This document shows, piece by piece, positions 11,370-23,169 of a DNA stretch of 64,000 nucleotides. Under the pieces are notes generated by a model. It saw nothing but the letters and a program-made list of their open reading frames with translations, had not been told where the DNA came from and did not search any database. The number at the start of each line of letters is the position of its first letter. Within the stretch, counting starts at the first letter, position 1. A program made the position numbers and the translations under genes. The stretch covers positions 20,785,501-20,849,500 of the forward strand of contig CM075770.1 in NCBI GenBank assembly GCA_037974665.1, given 5' to 3'. This DNA comes from Ehretia macrophylla (Eukaryota > Streptophyta > Magnoliopsida > Boraginales > Ehretiaceae).

Positions 11370-13404
11370 GGAACCATAATTATACGTCACCTTCCTCTTG
11401 TTTCAAGTCTTTGTCACTGTTTTCAAATACTTGAATTCTCTCGCAATGTTATAAAATTACGAGAGAAATCAAAAATGATGAAGTGATAATACAATATCTG
11501 ATATTTACATGACATAAAAGTTTAGAAAATTTTATCATGCATGCAGTTAATCTCCACACTTAGTTATCATTAGTGATGTCATGACTGATCAAGTTTATAA
11601 CCTTACAAGAAGATTCGAATCCCATTTTTATTTCGGTTAACTTCTCTACCACGTATAAACAATAGAAGGGATCGGAGTTGGTTTTTGGCGAATTAAGATC
11701 TTTATGAGCATGACTATATATATATATATATATATATATATGGAAAAACTCCATGCATGCGTTATGGAGTTGCCTAGTAGCCTTGATGTACATTCTAAAC
11801 CGTGCGCAGACAATCACCGAACTAAATCCACAGAAATTGGACACGTGGAAAAGCAAAATAGCCATTTTTGGCAAATTCAATCTTTGCTTTCCACATTTAT
11901 CTATAATTGTGCGTGGCTTTAAGTCTTTGAAGTTCGACGTGAGCCTAACTTTTGAGCACTGATAAGGAATTCTTCACATGGTTTAAATCCACATCCAATT
12001 CTCAACATTGACCACACGATTACAATTTCATGATGTAGTTATTTTTTTATTTTATTTTGGTCGAAGACGTAGTTAATTATAACAAAATCAACAACTACAA
12101 ATGCCTCTTTATTACTGGAATGAAATGGTGGAATGACAACTTATTGTAATTAAAAATGTGGATGACCAAAAAAGAAAAAACTTAACATACTATTATAGCC
12201 GATGATTAGAGCTTTTGGTTCGATTCAAGTAGCTAGGCTAGAGATAGATTCGGCTATTAATCTAGTTACCATCTAGAGATAGATTCAGCTATTAATCTAT
12301 AGCTACCATCACACGTACGTTGATTGATAAGGTATTCTAAATATGTTCTAAATGTAATTATTTAACTTTCAACAACACTTGGAGTTCAAATACTCCAGCT
12401 TATCACAACTAACTAAATTAAGTTCATTAAAAAATAGACGGATGCCTATAATTTTTTTTTTGTACCTGAGAGGTTGAAGTTATGGTTCATACAAGCTCAA
12501 ATTTTTTAATTAAAATAAATTATTACCCGATCATTCTTTCCAATTCACAAAAGAATGACTATAACTGGCCGTAGACGCATTTGGTAGTATTGAATGAGCA
12601 GACATGGAAGTCTGACGAATCTTGCAAGTCTTGGATACATAAATGTAAAAGGAGCTTCGTTGTGGGCTTTCATTGTACTAAAATCATACAAAAGAAACTC
12701 TCTAAAATGTAAGCCACACATTTTATTCAATCACATCTTTCAAGTGCAAAAATCAATTGAAAGCTTGTGGGAATAACTGCCCACGTGAAAGTTAAATAAA
12801 AATCACATGGCGGGTCGGCAATGACTGCACAAAGTATGGCGATACATATGAAGAAAAATTTCGCCATGACCAACAACTGAAAGAAACGAGTGGGAGCAAA
12901 AGAAACCTTAGCCAGGGCCATGCTATTTAAGAATACTCATTATTATCATTTGAGAAACATAAAATATTACTCGTTATCTAATACTTTAGGCCCGCTAAAG
13001 AGTTAACGAGTTGTCAAAGTACTTGAAAATCTATTTGGTCCACTGAGATTATAACGCACATGTTTCGTATGGAAAAAATAATCTCAATTGAGTTAAAGAT
13101 TCCATTGTTTAAACTCGTGTTACATATAGAGGGATTTTGATATAAAGTGGCAACGAGAATGGCCCCTGAATCGTGTATGATACGGTGATGGGATTGATGC
13201 CTACGAGCCATTGCGTTGTGGAGCCTCATTGACGACAAGGATATTGACACAACTACTTGGCATCTTTGTCATGCAAGCATTGCGATGGATGACCATTAGG
13301 GGTTTTACAAGACTTCGATTGGGATTGAATATAAAAGTTCGAAAACAAGGAAAGCTCTTTGTTTTTGATTAATCTCAATCATGTTATTGCACATGCATTG
13401 CATA
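11370..13404. other. Intergenic, with microsatellite and tandem duplication
   Basis: Contains a (TA)n microsatellite at 11715-11741 and a tandem duplication of a 35-37-bp unit starting TAGAGATAGATTC (12239-12273 and 12274-12310). A short minus-strand reading around 12790-12920 starts with a signal-peptide-like hydrophobic stretch but has no supporting downstream exon. No gene is called. Confidence 0.5.
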
Positions 13405-13423
13405 TAGGGATGGCAATAGATAG

Positions 13424-13871
13424 TGACGAGGGGTAATCGAGCTGGAGTGAGTTACTCATGCCGATCTGAGGTGGGCTAATCTGAGTCGAGACCAGCACAT
13501 TTAGCTAAATGCTCAACCGAAATGCTGACCCGACCCCAGAAAACCCCGACCTCAATACTAGCTGTTCCGATGGGACATAAAGTTGCATTGCATTAAATGC
13601 TGTCAGACCCGAATTTAGTATAAATAGAGCTCCACCCTCTTCACTTAGGAGGTAACTCATCATTAAATGATCTCAGCTACCTTGCCAGCTCGGACATACT
13701 AATCATTCGCACGCCCGAGGGGAAAATCTGGGTCATCACCCCGCTTTTTCCTTCTTTTCCTTGTGCAAGTCTGGTAGCCGACCAGGAAAACACAGCTCGG
13801 AGGCCGACCTGAAAAGTTCATCTCGGTGCAAGTAGCTCCCAACCTCAACTGCGATATTTCCGACCTCGACA
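13424..13871 (+). repeat. 5' LTR of the Ty3 element
   Basis: 448 bp, TG...CA ends. It contains a TATAAATAG box near 13619-13628, the likely promoter of the genomic RNA. The target duplication lies immediately to its left. Confidence 0.93.
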
Positions 13872-13872
13872 G

Positions 13873-13893
13873 TTTGGCGCTGTCTATAGGAAG
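13873..13893 (+). promoter_or_regulatory. Primer-binding site of the Ty3 element
   Basis: TTTGGCGCTGTCTATAGG follows the 5' LTR by one base. The TGGCGC start is the complement of a tRNA ...GCGCCA 3' end. The exact primer tRNA was not assigned. Confidence 0.6.
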
Positions 13894-13939
13894 GACGAGT
13901 TCTTTTATCACTCTCTTCACCACCCATTGAGAAACCATT

Positions 13940-15268
13940 ATGGTGCAAACTAAAAGCCACAGCACACCGGTAGAGGATTCGCCCAACCTGGAAGGGGATC
14001 TCAAAACCACTCAGGTGCCCAGCCAAAGCCCAACCCAAGCCGACATTGGAACGAGCCAACGTATACACTTAGCCATTCAAACCAACCCCACAGCGGAAGA
14101 AGACCTCAACTCCAGCCTGTCACCGGAGATAAGGATGATGCTGAGGATGTTCGAGGAACTTAAGGAGCAGGTAGCCCGGCTAGTCGGGGGCCCCCTGGCT
14201 CCGCAAGAAGCTATGCTGCGGCCCTCGCGTCCGTAATTCCACATCCCAGACTCAAGGCGAAAACGGACGCAGGACGAAGAGGGTTTCCTAGAGCCGATTG
14301 CGAGACCCGACGCGGCGGGAGGTAAAAGGGTGGCTCAAGCCGACCCCGAGCAGGCCAAGACCGCAGTTGCCATAGCCAAGGTCATCAACCAGCTCGGCGT
14401 AAGCCCACTCTCCCCTGAGGTACTGTCTACGCCACTACCCACCGGCAACCGTATGCCCAACCTGGCCGTCTACAACGGAGATGGAGACCCAGCCAGCCGC
14501 CTGCTCAATTTTGATCACCACATGACTCTGCATGACATGCCAGATCTCATGAAGGCGAAGACATTCCCGACCACCCTAGTTGGCAATGCCTTGGATTGGT
14601 TCTAAAAACTTCGTCCCGGTTCAATTGCAAGTTTCCACCAGCTGGCTGAGGCTTTCCTGTCCCGCTTCGCGGGGAGCCGGCACGCCACCCGCCATACTTC
14701 TACATTGCTGCTAGTGAAGCAACATAGAGGGGAAAGTTTGAGGGCTTATACGGCCAGATTCAATGAAGAGTCCCTTCGAATTCCCAACCTGGAGGACTCC
14801 ATAGCGTTGATGGCTTATCAGAGTGGGCTAAGGTCGGGCTCCCTTACATCCTCCCTGGCAATTGACCCCGTGGACACTGTATCCGAGCTGATGGTACGAG
14901 CAGAATGGTGCATACACTCGGAAGAAATCCATCAGGCGAATATGGATGATGACAAGGAGAAGGAAGCCAGTAAGAAGGGAGAGACCTCCCGAGCCCAACC
15001 TGGGGGTAAAGTCCAAAACGACCGAGGCAAGTAGCCTCAACAGCCAAAGCAGAACCCACGGTTCACTGTGTTCACTCCCCTTAACACCACGAGGGAGCAG
15101 ATCCTGATAAAGATCCAACACCAGAACCACCTGCTTCCAGCTCCGAGAATGAAAGGCCGACCCAAAAAGTGCAATAGAACCAAGTATTGCCGCTACCATA
15201 TGGACTACGGCCATACTACCGAAGAGTGCAAAGACTTGAAACAAGAGATTGAGGCACTAATAGCCTGA
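13940..15268 (+). pseudogene. Broken gag region of the Ty3 element
   Basis: A gag-like reading starts at the ATG at 13940 and continues in pieces (13940-14236, 14330-14605, 14705-15034, 15068-15268) separated by in-frame stops at 14234, 14603, 15032 and 15266. The middle piece has the usual retrotransposon gag pattern (RGESLRAYTARFNEE). The last piece holds a zinc-knuckle-like CRYHMDYGHTTEEC (about 15188-15229) of the Tat type. It would form the virus-like particle if intact. The stops make it non-functional. Confidence 0.85.
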
Positions 15269-15484
15269 GGTCACCTTCGGAGGTATGTAGATCAGCAGCC
15301 GACCCGGAATCACGATCAGAGAGATAGGGAGAGAAGTCCACCCAGGCGCCAGGCTGGGGGCGGACGTTTGGCTGTGATTGAGACCATCGCAGGAGGATTG
15401 GCGTCGGGTGGGGAGACCTCGATTGGCAGGAAGGGTTATGTTTGGGCTGGGAGGGAGTATAGACCTACGCGGGGACCGGTCCCG

Positions 15485-15970
15485 TAGATGGAGGAGCTCA
15501 CCTTCTCCTCAGAAGACTTGGAGGGGATGATATTGCCCCATGACGACCCACTGGTAATCAACACTGAAATAGCCAACTTCACCGTGAAGAGGCTGATAGT
15601 GGACACTAGGAGCTCGGCATAAGTCTTATTCCTCAGCGCTTTTGAGCAAATGAGGTTGGATAGGAGCCGACTCAGGCCATTGAGGGGTACTTTAGCTGGT
15701 TTCACTGGGCAATCCCACCGAGCCGAAGGGATCATCAACCTTCTGCTGAAGCTGGAAGATGGGGATAAGTGGGTGTCGATGCAAGCCAACTTCATTGTGA
15801 TGGATTGTAACTCCACTTACAATGGGATCTTACGACGGGTGGCACTCAACTACTTCAAGGCCATCCCCTCAACTTACCACCAAGCCCTGAAGTTCCCGAC
15901 CCCGGCCGGCACGGCCACTATTCGTGGAGCCCAGCTCTCAGCTCGGGAATGTTGTGAAAACTCACTCTGA
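15485..15970 (+). pseudogene. Broken aspartic protease of the Ty3 element
   Basis: The retropepsin reading carries VDTRSS at about 15599-15616 where the family has DTGSS. The glycine after the catalytic Asp-Thr is replaced by Arg, and a stop follows two codons later (15620). The C-terminal part (15650-15970) is still readable. The protease would be inactive. Confidence 0.75.
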
Positions 15971-16057
15971 CCCAAATATCAGGTCGGCTGGGGACCAGAT
16001 CTGCCCGAAGAAAAGAGAGATGCTAAGAGAGGAAGCCCAGCTGAAGACCTTCAGGAG

Positions 16058-17464
16058 GTGGAGCTCTCTGATGAAACCAAGAGAGCAAAGATTGGGAGTG
16101 AACTCTCTGCCAACCTCAAGAAAGGTATAAGCCAATTTCTTTTAAAGAATGAACACATATTTGCCTGGTCTGCCTCCGACATGACAGGTATTGAACCGGA
16201 TGTGATTGAGCATCACCTGAATGCCGACCTAAATCACTATCCGGTAAAGCAAAAGCGCAGGCACTTCCATTATGATAAGCAACAAATCATAGCTGAAGAG
16301 GTGGACAAATTAGTGGACGCCGACCACATAAAGGAAATACAGTACCCAACCTGGTTATCCAATGTGGTGCTGGTGACCAAGTCCTCAGGGGGATGGAGAT
16401 TGTGTATTGACTTCACCGACCTCAACAAAGCCTGCCCTAAGGACTGCTTTCACCTACCTCGGATTGATCAGATGGTGGTTGCCACCTCCGGATTCGAGCT
16501 ACTCTCTTTCATGGATACCTTCAAAGGCTATAACCAAATCAAGATGTCTCCCGAAGACAAAGAGAAGGCTGCCTTCACCACCCATAAAAGTCTCTACTAC
16601 TATGAGGTCATGCCTTTTGGCCTCAAGAATGTTGGAGCTACCTACACTCGGATGGTGAACAAGGTCTTCAAAAATCAGATTGGCTAGAATATGAAAATCT
16701 ATGTAGATGACATGTTGGTCAAGAGTAGAAGACCGGAAGACCATGTAGCCGACCTGGCTGAAGCCTTCGCCGTAATGGAGCGCTTTGGGATAAAACTGAA
16801 CCCGAAAAAGTGCGCATTCGGCGTCAAAGCAGGCAAGTTCCTGGGCTTCATGGTCATAGCCCGCGGAATAGAAGCCAACCCGGAGAAGGTCCAAGCGATA
16901 CTTGACCTGGCACCGCCAACCTGCGTGAAGGACGTCCAGGTGTTAACAGGCAAGGTCGCAGCGCTGAGCAGATTCATGTCCAGGTCGGCTGACAAGTGTG
17001 CTCCTCTGTTCAAAATATTAAGGAATCCTAAGAACTTTGAATGGACTGCGGAATGCCAGAACGCCTTCCAAGAACTGAAAAGGTATCTAGCTTCACCACC
17101 TCTGTTATCCCGACCTGAGGTGGAGGAGGAGCTGGTACTACACTTAGCTTGCTCGAGGACAGCAGTGGCTGCGACACTAGTCTGAGAAGAAGAAAAGAAG
17201 CAGAAGCCAGTCTATTATGTTAGCAAAACCTTGCAAGGGGCCTAGGTGATATACTCCTCCTTGGAAAAACTCGCCCTTGCGCTCATCACAACAGCAAGAA
17301 AGTTGAAGCCATACTTTGATGCTCATCTAGTTAAGGTCATGCCAGATGCCCTACTCAAGTCCATCATGCACAAGCCAGAGGCATCGGGTAGGCTACTGAA
17401 ATGGGCAGTTAAGCTGAGTCAATTTGACATCACCTACCAGCCCAGAACAGCCATCAAAGCCTAA
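16058..17464 (+). pseudogene. Broken reverse transcriptase and first RNase H of the Ty3 element
   Basis: The RT reading runs from about 16058 and includes WRLCIDFTDLNKACPKD, MPFGLKNVGATY and the catalytic YVDD box (16700-16711). A TAG at 16687-16689 lies five codons before the catalytic box. The gypsy-type RNase H follows to about 17464, interrupted by stops at 17183, 17242 and 17462. The domain order and motifs are of the Ty3/gypsy type. No intact enzyme can be made from this copy. Confidence 0.88.
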
Positions 17465-17479
17465 GTCATCGCGGACTTT

Positions 17480-18037
17480 GTGATAGAATGCACTGGCCGA
17501 GCAGAGCATGACCCAGAGGACGTGTGGAAGGTCCATGTGGATGGGGCCTCAGGGAAGTCCAGAAGCGGAGCTGGGGTGGTCATCCTCGTCCCAACCCGGC
17601 ATGAGCACCAATACTCCTTCAAGTTCACCTTTTCGGCATCCAACAATGAAGCTAAGTACGAAGCCGTGATTGCAGGACTGAAAATTGTAGCTCAGCTCGG
17701 GGCACAGATAGTCGACCTGAGCATCGACTCCTAATTGGTTTCTAGTCAGATATCGGGAGAGTTCGAATCCAAGGACAGTACTATGCTAGCCTACCTCAAC
17801 AGAGTCAAGGATTTGACCTCACGGCTCAGAAGGTTCACGATACAGCAGATTCCTAAGGAAGAGAATATGAAGGCTGATGCCCTGTCCAGGTTAGCCTTGG
17901 GCGAGAGCCGACCTGCCCTGGTCCATGTGGAAGAAGTATCCGAACCGAGTATTCAGTTAGGGGTGCAAGCCGTAGCCAAGCTCAATCTAAGTCTAGATTG
18001 GACCAAACCAATCGTGGACTACTTGGAGGGGGTATGA
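17480..18037 (+). pseudogene. Second (archaeal-type) RNase H of the Ty3 element
   Basis: The motif VHVDGASGKSRSGAGVVI starts near 17528, followed by NNEAKYEAVIAGL, the signature of the extra RNase H found in Tat-lineage elements. A TAA at 17732 and a TGA at 18035 break it. The presence of two RNase H domains is the main reason for placing the element in the Tat lineage. Confidence 0.82.
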
Positions 18038-18149
18038 CCCCAGAGGATGAAAAAGCAGCTCGAAAACTCATGAAATAGGCCTCAAGGTTTGTCATAATTG
18101 CCAGGTAACTCTATAAAAGAGCCTACACTTGGCCTCTCTTAAAATGTGT

Positions 18150-19227
18150 TGGACCCGAGGAGGGAAACTATGTACTCCGAGATATTCACGAAGGGGTATG
18201 TGGAAACCACTTGGGAGGCAAAGCTCTGGCTCAGAAGGCATTAAGGCAAGGCTACTTCTGGCCAACCTTAGAGCAAGATGCCAAAGAGTATGTAAAAAAG
18301 TGCGACACCTGCCAGAGGTTCGCCAATGTACAAAGGAAGCCTGTGGTAGACCTCATAGTGATGATAAGCCCATGGCCATTCTATCAGTGGGGTCTAGACA
18401 TCATCGGCCTATTGCCGACCGGTGTCGGCCAAAAGAAGCATAACTTCGTAGCTGTAGACTACTTCACCAAATGGCCCGAGGCCGAAGGTGTTGCTAGAAT
18501 AACAGAAAAGGAAGCATGGGGTTTCATAAGGAGAAACAATATTTGCCGATTTGGGGGCCCAAAGGCCATCATCACTGACCACGGCAAACAATTCGACAGT
18601 GCATACTTTCGAGGCAAATGTGTTGAGATCGGGATCGACCTCAGATTTTCATCTATTGCTCACCCTCAAAGTAATGGCCAAGTTGAAAGGACTAACCAAA
18701 TCATTTTGCAGGGCCTGAAAATCAAGCTGGAGGAAGCGAAGGGCTAATGGGCATCAATTATTCCCGAGGTGTTGTGGGCTTAGCGGACCAATACCAGCTC
18801 GACAACGGGAGAATCGCCCTTCGAACTGACCTTCGGCACTCAAGCGGTGCTGCCAGTGGAGATCGGGTCTCCGACCAGTAGAACCCTCCACCATGATCCA
18901 GAAATAAACGGAGCACGGATCCGTGAAGAGCTCGACCTCACTGAAGAGTTTCGAGCTAAAGCTCAAATCAGAATGCTGGCCAGCAAGGCTGCCATGCAAA
19001 GAGCCTTTGCTAAACAGGTCAAGCCTAAGCCTATTACGGTTGGCGACCTCGTACTCAAAAATGCCATCTTTTTGCCGCGCTCCAGTAACAAGCTCTCCCC
19101 GACTTGGGAGGGACCCTATGAAGTCGTGAAAGAAGTCCGACCCGGGACCTTCTACCTTCGCGACAAAAATGGAAAACTGTTGAAGAATGCATGGCACTCG
19201 GAACACCTGAAGTTGTATTTTGTCTAG
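18150..19227 (+). pseudogene. Integrase of the Ty3 element (broken)
   Basis: An HHCC zinc-binding region (HEGVCGNH...CDTC, about 18189-18312) precedes the DDE core: GLDIIG, TDHGKQFD and NGQVERTN. In the second motif, His replaces the more usual Asn. The core reading ends at a TAA at 18745, with another stop at 18781. The C-terminal domain resumes at 18847 and ends at 19227 with LKLYFV. No chromodomain is seen, as expected for Tat. Confidence 0.85.
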
Positions 19228-19964
19228 CGACTCAAGCCGAAATCATTTGTAACAGCCCTAAGCTGAAATCTTTTGTTAAGGCCCCGAGCCAAAACATTGC
19301 TTGTAATCGGCTCCCGAGCCCAAGTACTTCATGTACAAATTCAATACAACACATTTTGTAAAACATTGCAACGCCCAACCTGGGCCTAAGCAACCAAATC
19401 AGCGCAATGCCCGACCCGGGCCCAATTTTGCCTCAGCTACAAAGCTAGTTCGAACTCGGATTAACGCGGTGGCCATCCTTACTCACGAGCTAATGGTCAA
19501 CAAAATCAGCTGGGACAAAGTTCCAGCTCGAGTATAATCGATAATAATTTGATTAAGTTTTTCCAGTTTGGATTAAGGTCCAACTCAGTATTATCCGGCT
19601 TTAGGTCGGTGTGTCAGTTTGGGGTCCAAACTCGAGCTCAACATTTGTCAACATTAGTTTGACCAATTTTAAATCGGACTGATGAGTCCAGATCGGCGAC
19701 AATTATATAGTTGCCCAGTTAACTAGCTCGGATTAGGATGATAATTCATTAATCACGTCCAGCTCGGTTCCCTATATTTTAATTAAGTTTGAAAGGCCTA
19801 TTTAAAATTAGTCCGACCCCACTTACTTGAGAAATTTGCGAAGAGAAAAGTACATTCGTACAAACTCAAATAAAACGTAAAACAGGCATTTTATTAAAAA
19901 AGCGAAGATTACAAGAAGCCCAACTCGGGCGAAATTACAAAGCCCGACTCGGGCGGTTACAAAG

Positions 19965-22305
19965 TTACTTAGGAGCAACGTTGGAGGTGGTAGCCTCGGC
20001 TACGTCGCCGACCTGGTCCATACCCTTCTGGACAAATTCCATTACTTCCTTGGCCTGGGACGTCAGGTCGGCCGGTAGCTCAGGAATCTCCCAGAATTCC
20101 TAGGGTGGAGCCTCCAAGATCTCGATGTAGTCGTTCTTGGTGGCAGGGAGGAAGGTCTTCGCTCTCTCACGAGTTGCAACTTGGCCTCTAAAGTAGTATT
20201 CCAACTCGGTGTACCGGGCCATCGCCCCACCCTCCGTGGCTAGCCAGTCCACAGCCTCTTGGTTGGACTTAAAGGCTTCCACTGCCTTCTCCCCTCGTGG
20301 GCCAACTTGATCCAAGAGGTCTTTGAGCTTCGCCTCGGCCACGCCCTTATCCTTCTTAAAACGCTTGACCTCCGCGGCCGCGGCCTCGCGCTGGGACTTC
20401 TCAGCCTCGAGCTCCTTCTTTAGCTGAGCGATCTCCGTCGCATCTGCCTTTTGCCTCTATTCCGCATCCACCCTAATGGCCTCCAGCTCGGCTCAGGAAT
20501 CTGTGTATCGCTGTTCGAGCTCGGCACAGTAAGTCTGGGCCCGGGCAAGAAGAGCAGGTGCTGTAAGGATGTGGGACTTGGCCTGCACGGAAGGTGGAAA
20601 AGCGGTCAGTCAAAGTAATCAACAAAAGAGACCATGTCAGCACGACCAGATATGCCTTACCGTGACTATGGCCGTCCTTAGATCGAGAGAAAGCTGCTCC
20701 GCCGGGACCGACGCCAACTTGGGATCACGGCCTACCTTAGCAGCCTCCACAAAATCCCTATTTGGAGGGCTCACCTCCGTGGCCTTGCCCTTCCTGGAGT
20801 ACTCGGGCCTGGACCGCTTCCTATTGTTAGGACGGGATGCTGAGCGCTCGGAGATTGCCACACTCGAACTCGATCTTTGGGGCAAATGAGACCCTGACGA
20901 GACCTCGGCACCAACCTCCCGCACATGGCCCCCGGACCGTTGCCTCTGCTACTGAGGGACGGAGCCCAAGCCAGACCGAGCCGAGGCTTCGCCGCTGGCG
21001 TCGGGCTTTCTCCTTCTCTGAATGTATGTGAGCTTTACCGTATCTGCCATGCCTGCAAAAACAAAGGAAAATAGAGGTGAAAAATGGCCAAGGTCCAATC
21101 GAGAAGAGCAACGACAAACAAGGAGACGGGGAGGTCGGGCATTGATCCAGCGAACTGACCCTCTTCAAAGTCAGAGTAAGCATTCTCTTCAAGCTCGGGA
21201 AGTAAGTGGGGGTGCTCCTCGCTCAGGTCGGGTTCTCTCCCGAATAACTTAGATTTCCAAATCCTGTCCCACCTGAGGACACTATCGATATCGATCAGCA
21301 TACCCGGCTCGGGCCTCAGCACCCTGACCTCGGCAAGTTCCTCTTTTGCAAGCTTGGGGTCGTCATTCAAAGTCTTTTTCAGGGAAAGATTCCAATCCAT
21401 CTTGCACCCCAGATTCACGGTCGACATAACCCAATAATAGTCGTTGTGCCAGCCCTTGTTAGAGGAGTGCCACTTGGTGAAAATGGCATTGTTGACCCGA
21501 GTTGCGAAGTGGAACCAGCCTGGCTGCTTCGGGTTGGGCTTGCAAACAAAAAAATGCCTGAACCGGCGCAAGGTCGGCTCTATCCTCCTCTCAAGGAAGA
21601 ACACGTAGAATGCCACCATTATGGCCCAACCGTTTGGTGACATCTGACCCGGGCTAAGCTCAAAGTAATTCAAAATGCCAACAATAAAGCTGGGAAGTGG
21701 AAGCCGGACGACGTCGAAGGCAAGGTCATCAATAGTAAAGTGATCGGGCGAAGGATAGCAGGCAGATTCATTTCGACCTGGGACCTTCATTTTGTGGTGT
21801 CGGTCCACCGACCAGTCTCTCAGTCGAGCGTTAGCCATCTCGATGGTAGAATGACACTCGCGCTTACAACAAGCGAATAACTACTCTATCCTCTTCCCCC
21901 GAACTGACGAACCACTGGCTGTAGCTGAACTCCGGGGTCGGACTGCCCTGACCGGAACCGCTGTAGTCGGCTCTGATGTGGAAACTCCGGCTAAGTACTC
22001 ATGTGGTATCTCAACCCCCTCCAACTGGTTCAATGGCTCATCATCCTCTCTATCTCCCAAGTCTCCCAGGTCGGCCAAATGATCCGCCTCGGCCTCCTCT
22101 TGCGCCAATCTGACCCCAATAACCTGGCAATCATCATCGCTCTCCCGGGGCCCAGATTTCTGAGCCGACTCTGAAGACGAACTGGTGCTCTCTCCACCAT
22201 GGTCCCTATTTCAGATAGATTCCATGCTCGACGGACTCTCATCTCCATCGTAGGACCTTACTTCCATAGCCTGGGAATCTTCAGACTCCGACCTCCCCAT
22301 CCTGT
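19965..22305 (-). pseudogene. Antisense gene inside the Ty3 element (putative gypsy-type transposon protein)
   Basis: Opposite to gag-pol, a multi-part reading starts at about 22302 (MGRSESEDSQAMEV) and passes a stop at 22211-22213. It continues through an acidic part (22108-21881) and a 267-codon ORF (21838-21035), then a Ser/Arg-rich part (about 20924-20637) and a coiled-coil-like part (about 20560-20100), ending at a TAA at 19965. The 267-codon part has FTIDDLAFDVVRLPLPSFIV and resembles the plant 'putative gypsy type transposon' domain family. An intron is likely, with an acceptor TTTGCAG just before the GCATGGCAGATACGG segment near 21050. Antisense ORFs in the 3' region are known in Tat-lineage elements; their function is unsettled. 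Several stops suggest this copy is dead. Confidence 0.7.
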
Positions 22306-22518
22306 CTACAGACTGAATATAAATGTACAGGATGACTAAAGGGAGTCGGGACGTACCTACTGCTCTTGATTGCGGAGTACGACCGACCAAGCTGGCTTCG
22401 AGCTGAAAATCCCGAGAAGGTTTTTTCCGAGCTAAATGCGTCCGACCACTCTGGTGTCCGACCTAAAGCTCTTGAAGGATGAAAGCGAAATGTGAAATGA
22501 ATCTCGGATGTCAAGGCC

Positions 22519-22528
22519 CTATTTATAG
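22519..22528 (-). promoter_or_regulatory. TATA box for the antisense gene
   Basis: CTATAAATAG on the minus strand, about 220 bp upstream of the first antisense ATG. A donor-like AG|GTACGT at about 22355 would allow a 5' UTR intron. Its position, upstream of an antisense reading and inside the element, fits an internal promoter. Confidence 0.5.
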
Positions 22529-22704
22529 GCGCTTCTGAAAATCACCTCGGGAAGCCCAAACGTCGCGTCTTGTCAGAACCGCCAGGTGACGTGTCAGCCA
22601 TCTAAAAGGCATGCACAGCTGATGTGGCCATCCCTACTCTGTCGGGATCGGGCACCTCCAGCTCGGGAAAAACCCAACTCTAGATCTCACCCCCTCGATC
22701 TCGA

Positions 22705-22721
22705 CTTAGGGGGGGGGGGAT
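22705..22721 (+). promoter_or_regulatory. Polypurine tract of the Ty3 element
   Basis: A run of about ten G with flanking A/G lies immediately upstream of the 3' LTR, where plus-strand priming is expected. Confidence 0.75.
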
Positions 22722-23169
22722 TGACGAGGGGTAACCGAGCTGGGGTGGGTTGCTTATGTCGACCTGAGCCGGGCTAATTTGAGCTGAGACCAGCACATTT
22801 AGCTAAATGCTCAACCGAAATGCTGACCCGACCCCAGAAAACCCCGACCTCAATACTAGCTGTTCCGATGGGACATAAAGTTGCATTGCATTAAATGCTG
22901 TCAGACCCGAATTTAGTATAAATAGAGCTCCATCCTCTTCACTTAGGAGGTAACTCATCATTAAATGCTCTCAGCTACCTTGCCAGCTCGGACATACTAA
23001 TCATTCGCACGCCCGAGGGAAAAATCCGGGTCATCACCCTGCCTTTTCCTTCTTTTCCTTGTGCAGGTCTGGTAGCCAACCAGGAAAACACAGCTCAGAG
23101 GCCGACCTGAAAAGTTCAGCTCGGTGCAAGTAGCTCCCAATCTCAACTGTGAGATTTTCGACCTCGACA
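22722..23169 (+). repeat. 3' LTR of the Ty3 element
   Basis: 448 bp, about 94% identical to the 5' LTR. Roughly half of the differences lie in the first 75 bp. The target duplication GATAG follows at 23170-23174. Confidence 0.93.

Larger units (their letters stand above)
13424..23169 (+). mobile_element. Ty3/gypsy LTR retrotransposon, Tat lineage (decayed)
   Basis: A complete 9746-bp element with two 448-bp LTRs and a perfect 5-bp target duplication GATAG (13419-13423 and 23170-23174). The internal order gag, protease, RT, RNase H, a second archaeal-type RNase H, integrase is the Ty3/gypsy order. The extra RNase H and a long 3' region with an antisense gene point to the Tat (Retand/Ogre-related) lineage. 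By hand alignment the LTRs differ at about 26 of 448 positions (roughly 94% identity), mostly transitions. At the plant LTR rates often assumed this suggests an insertion a few million years old. More than a dozen in-frame stops break the sense reading, so the copy cannot make an intact polyprotein. Confidence 0.93.

Noticed and set aside
12727-12921. Minus-strand ORF with a signal-peptide-like start
   Set aside because: The hydrophobic N-terminus is suggestive, but nothing downstream forms a mature protein or a second exon.
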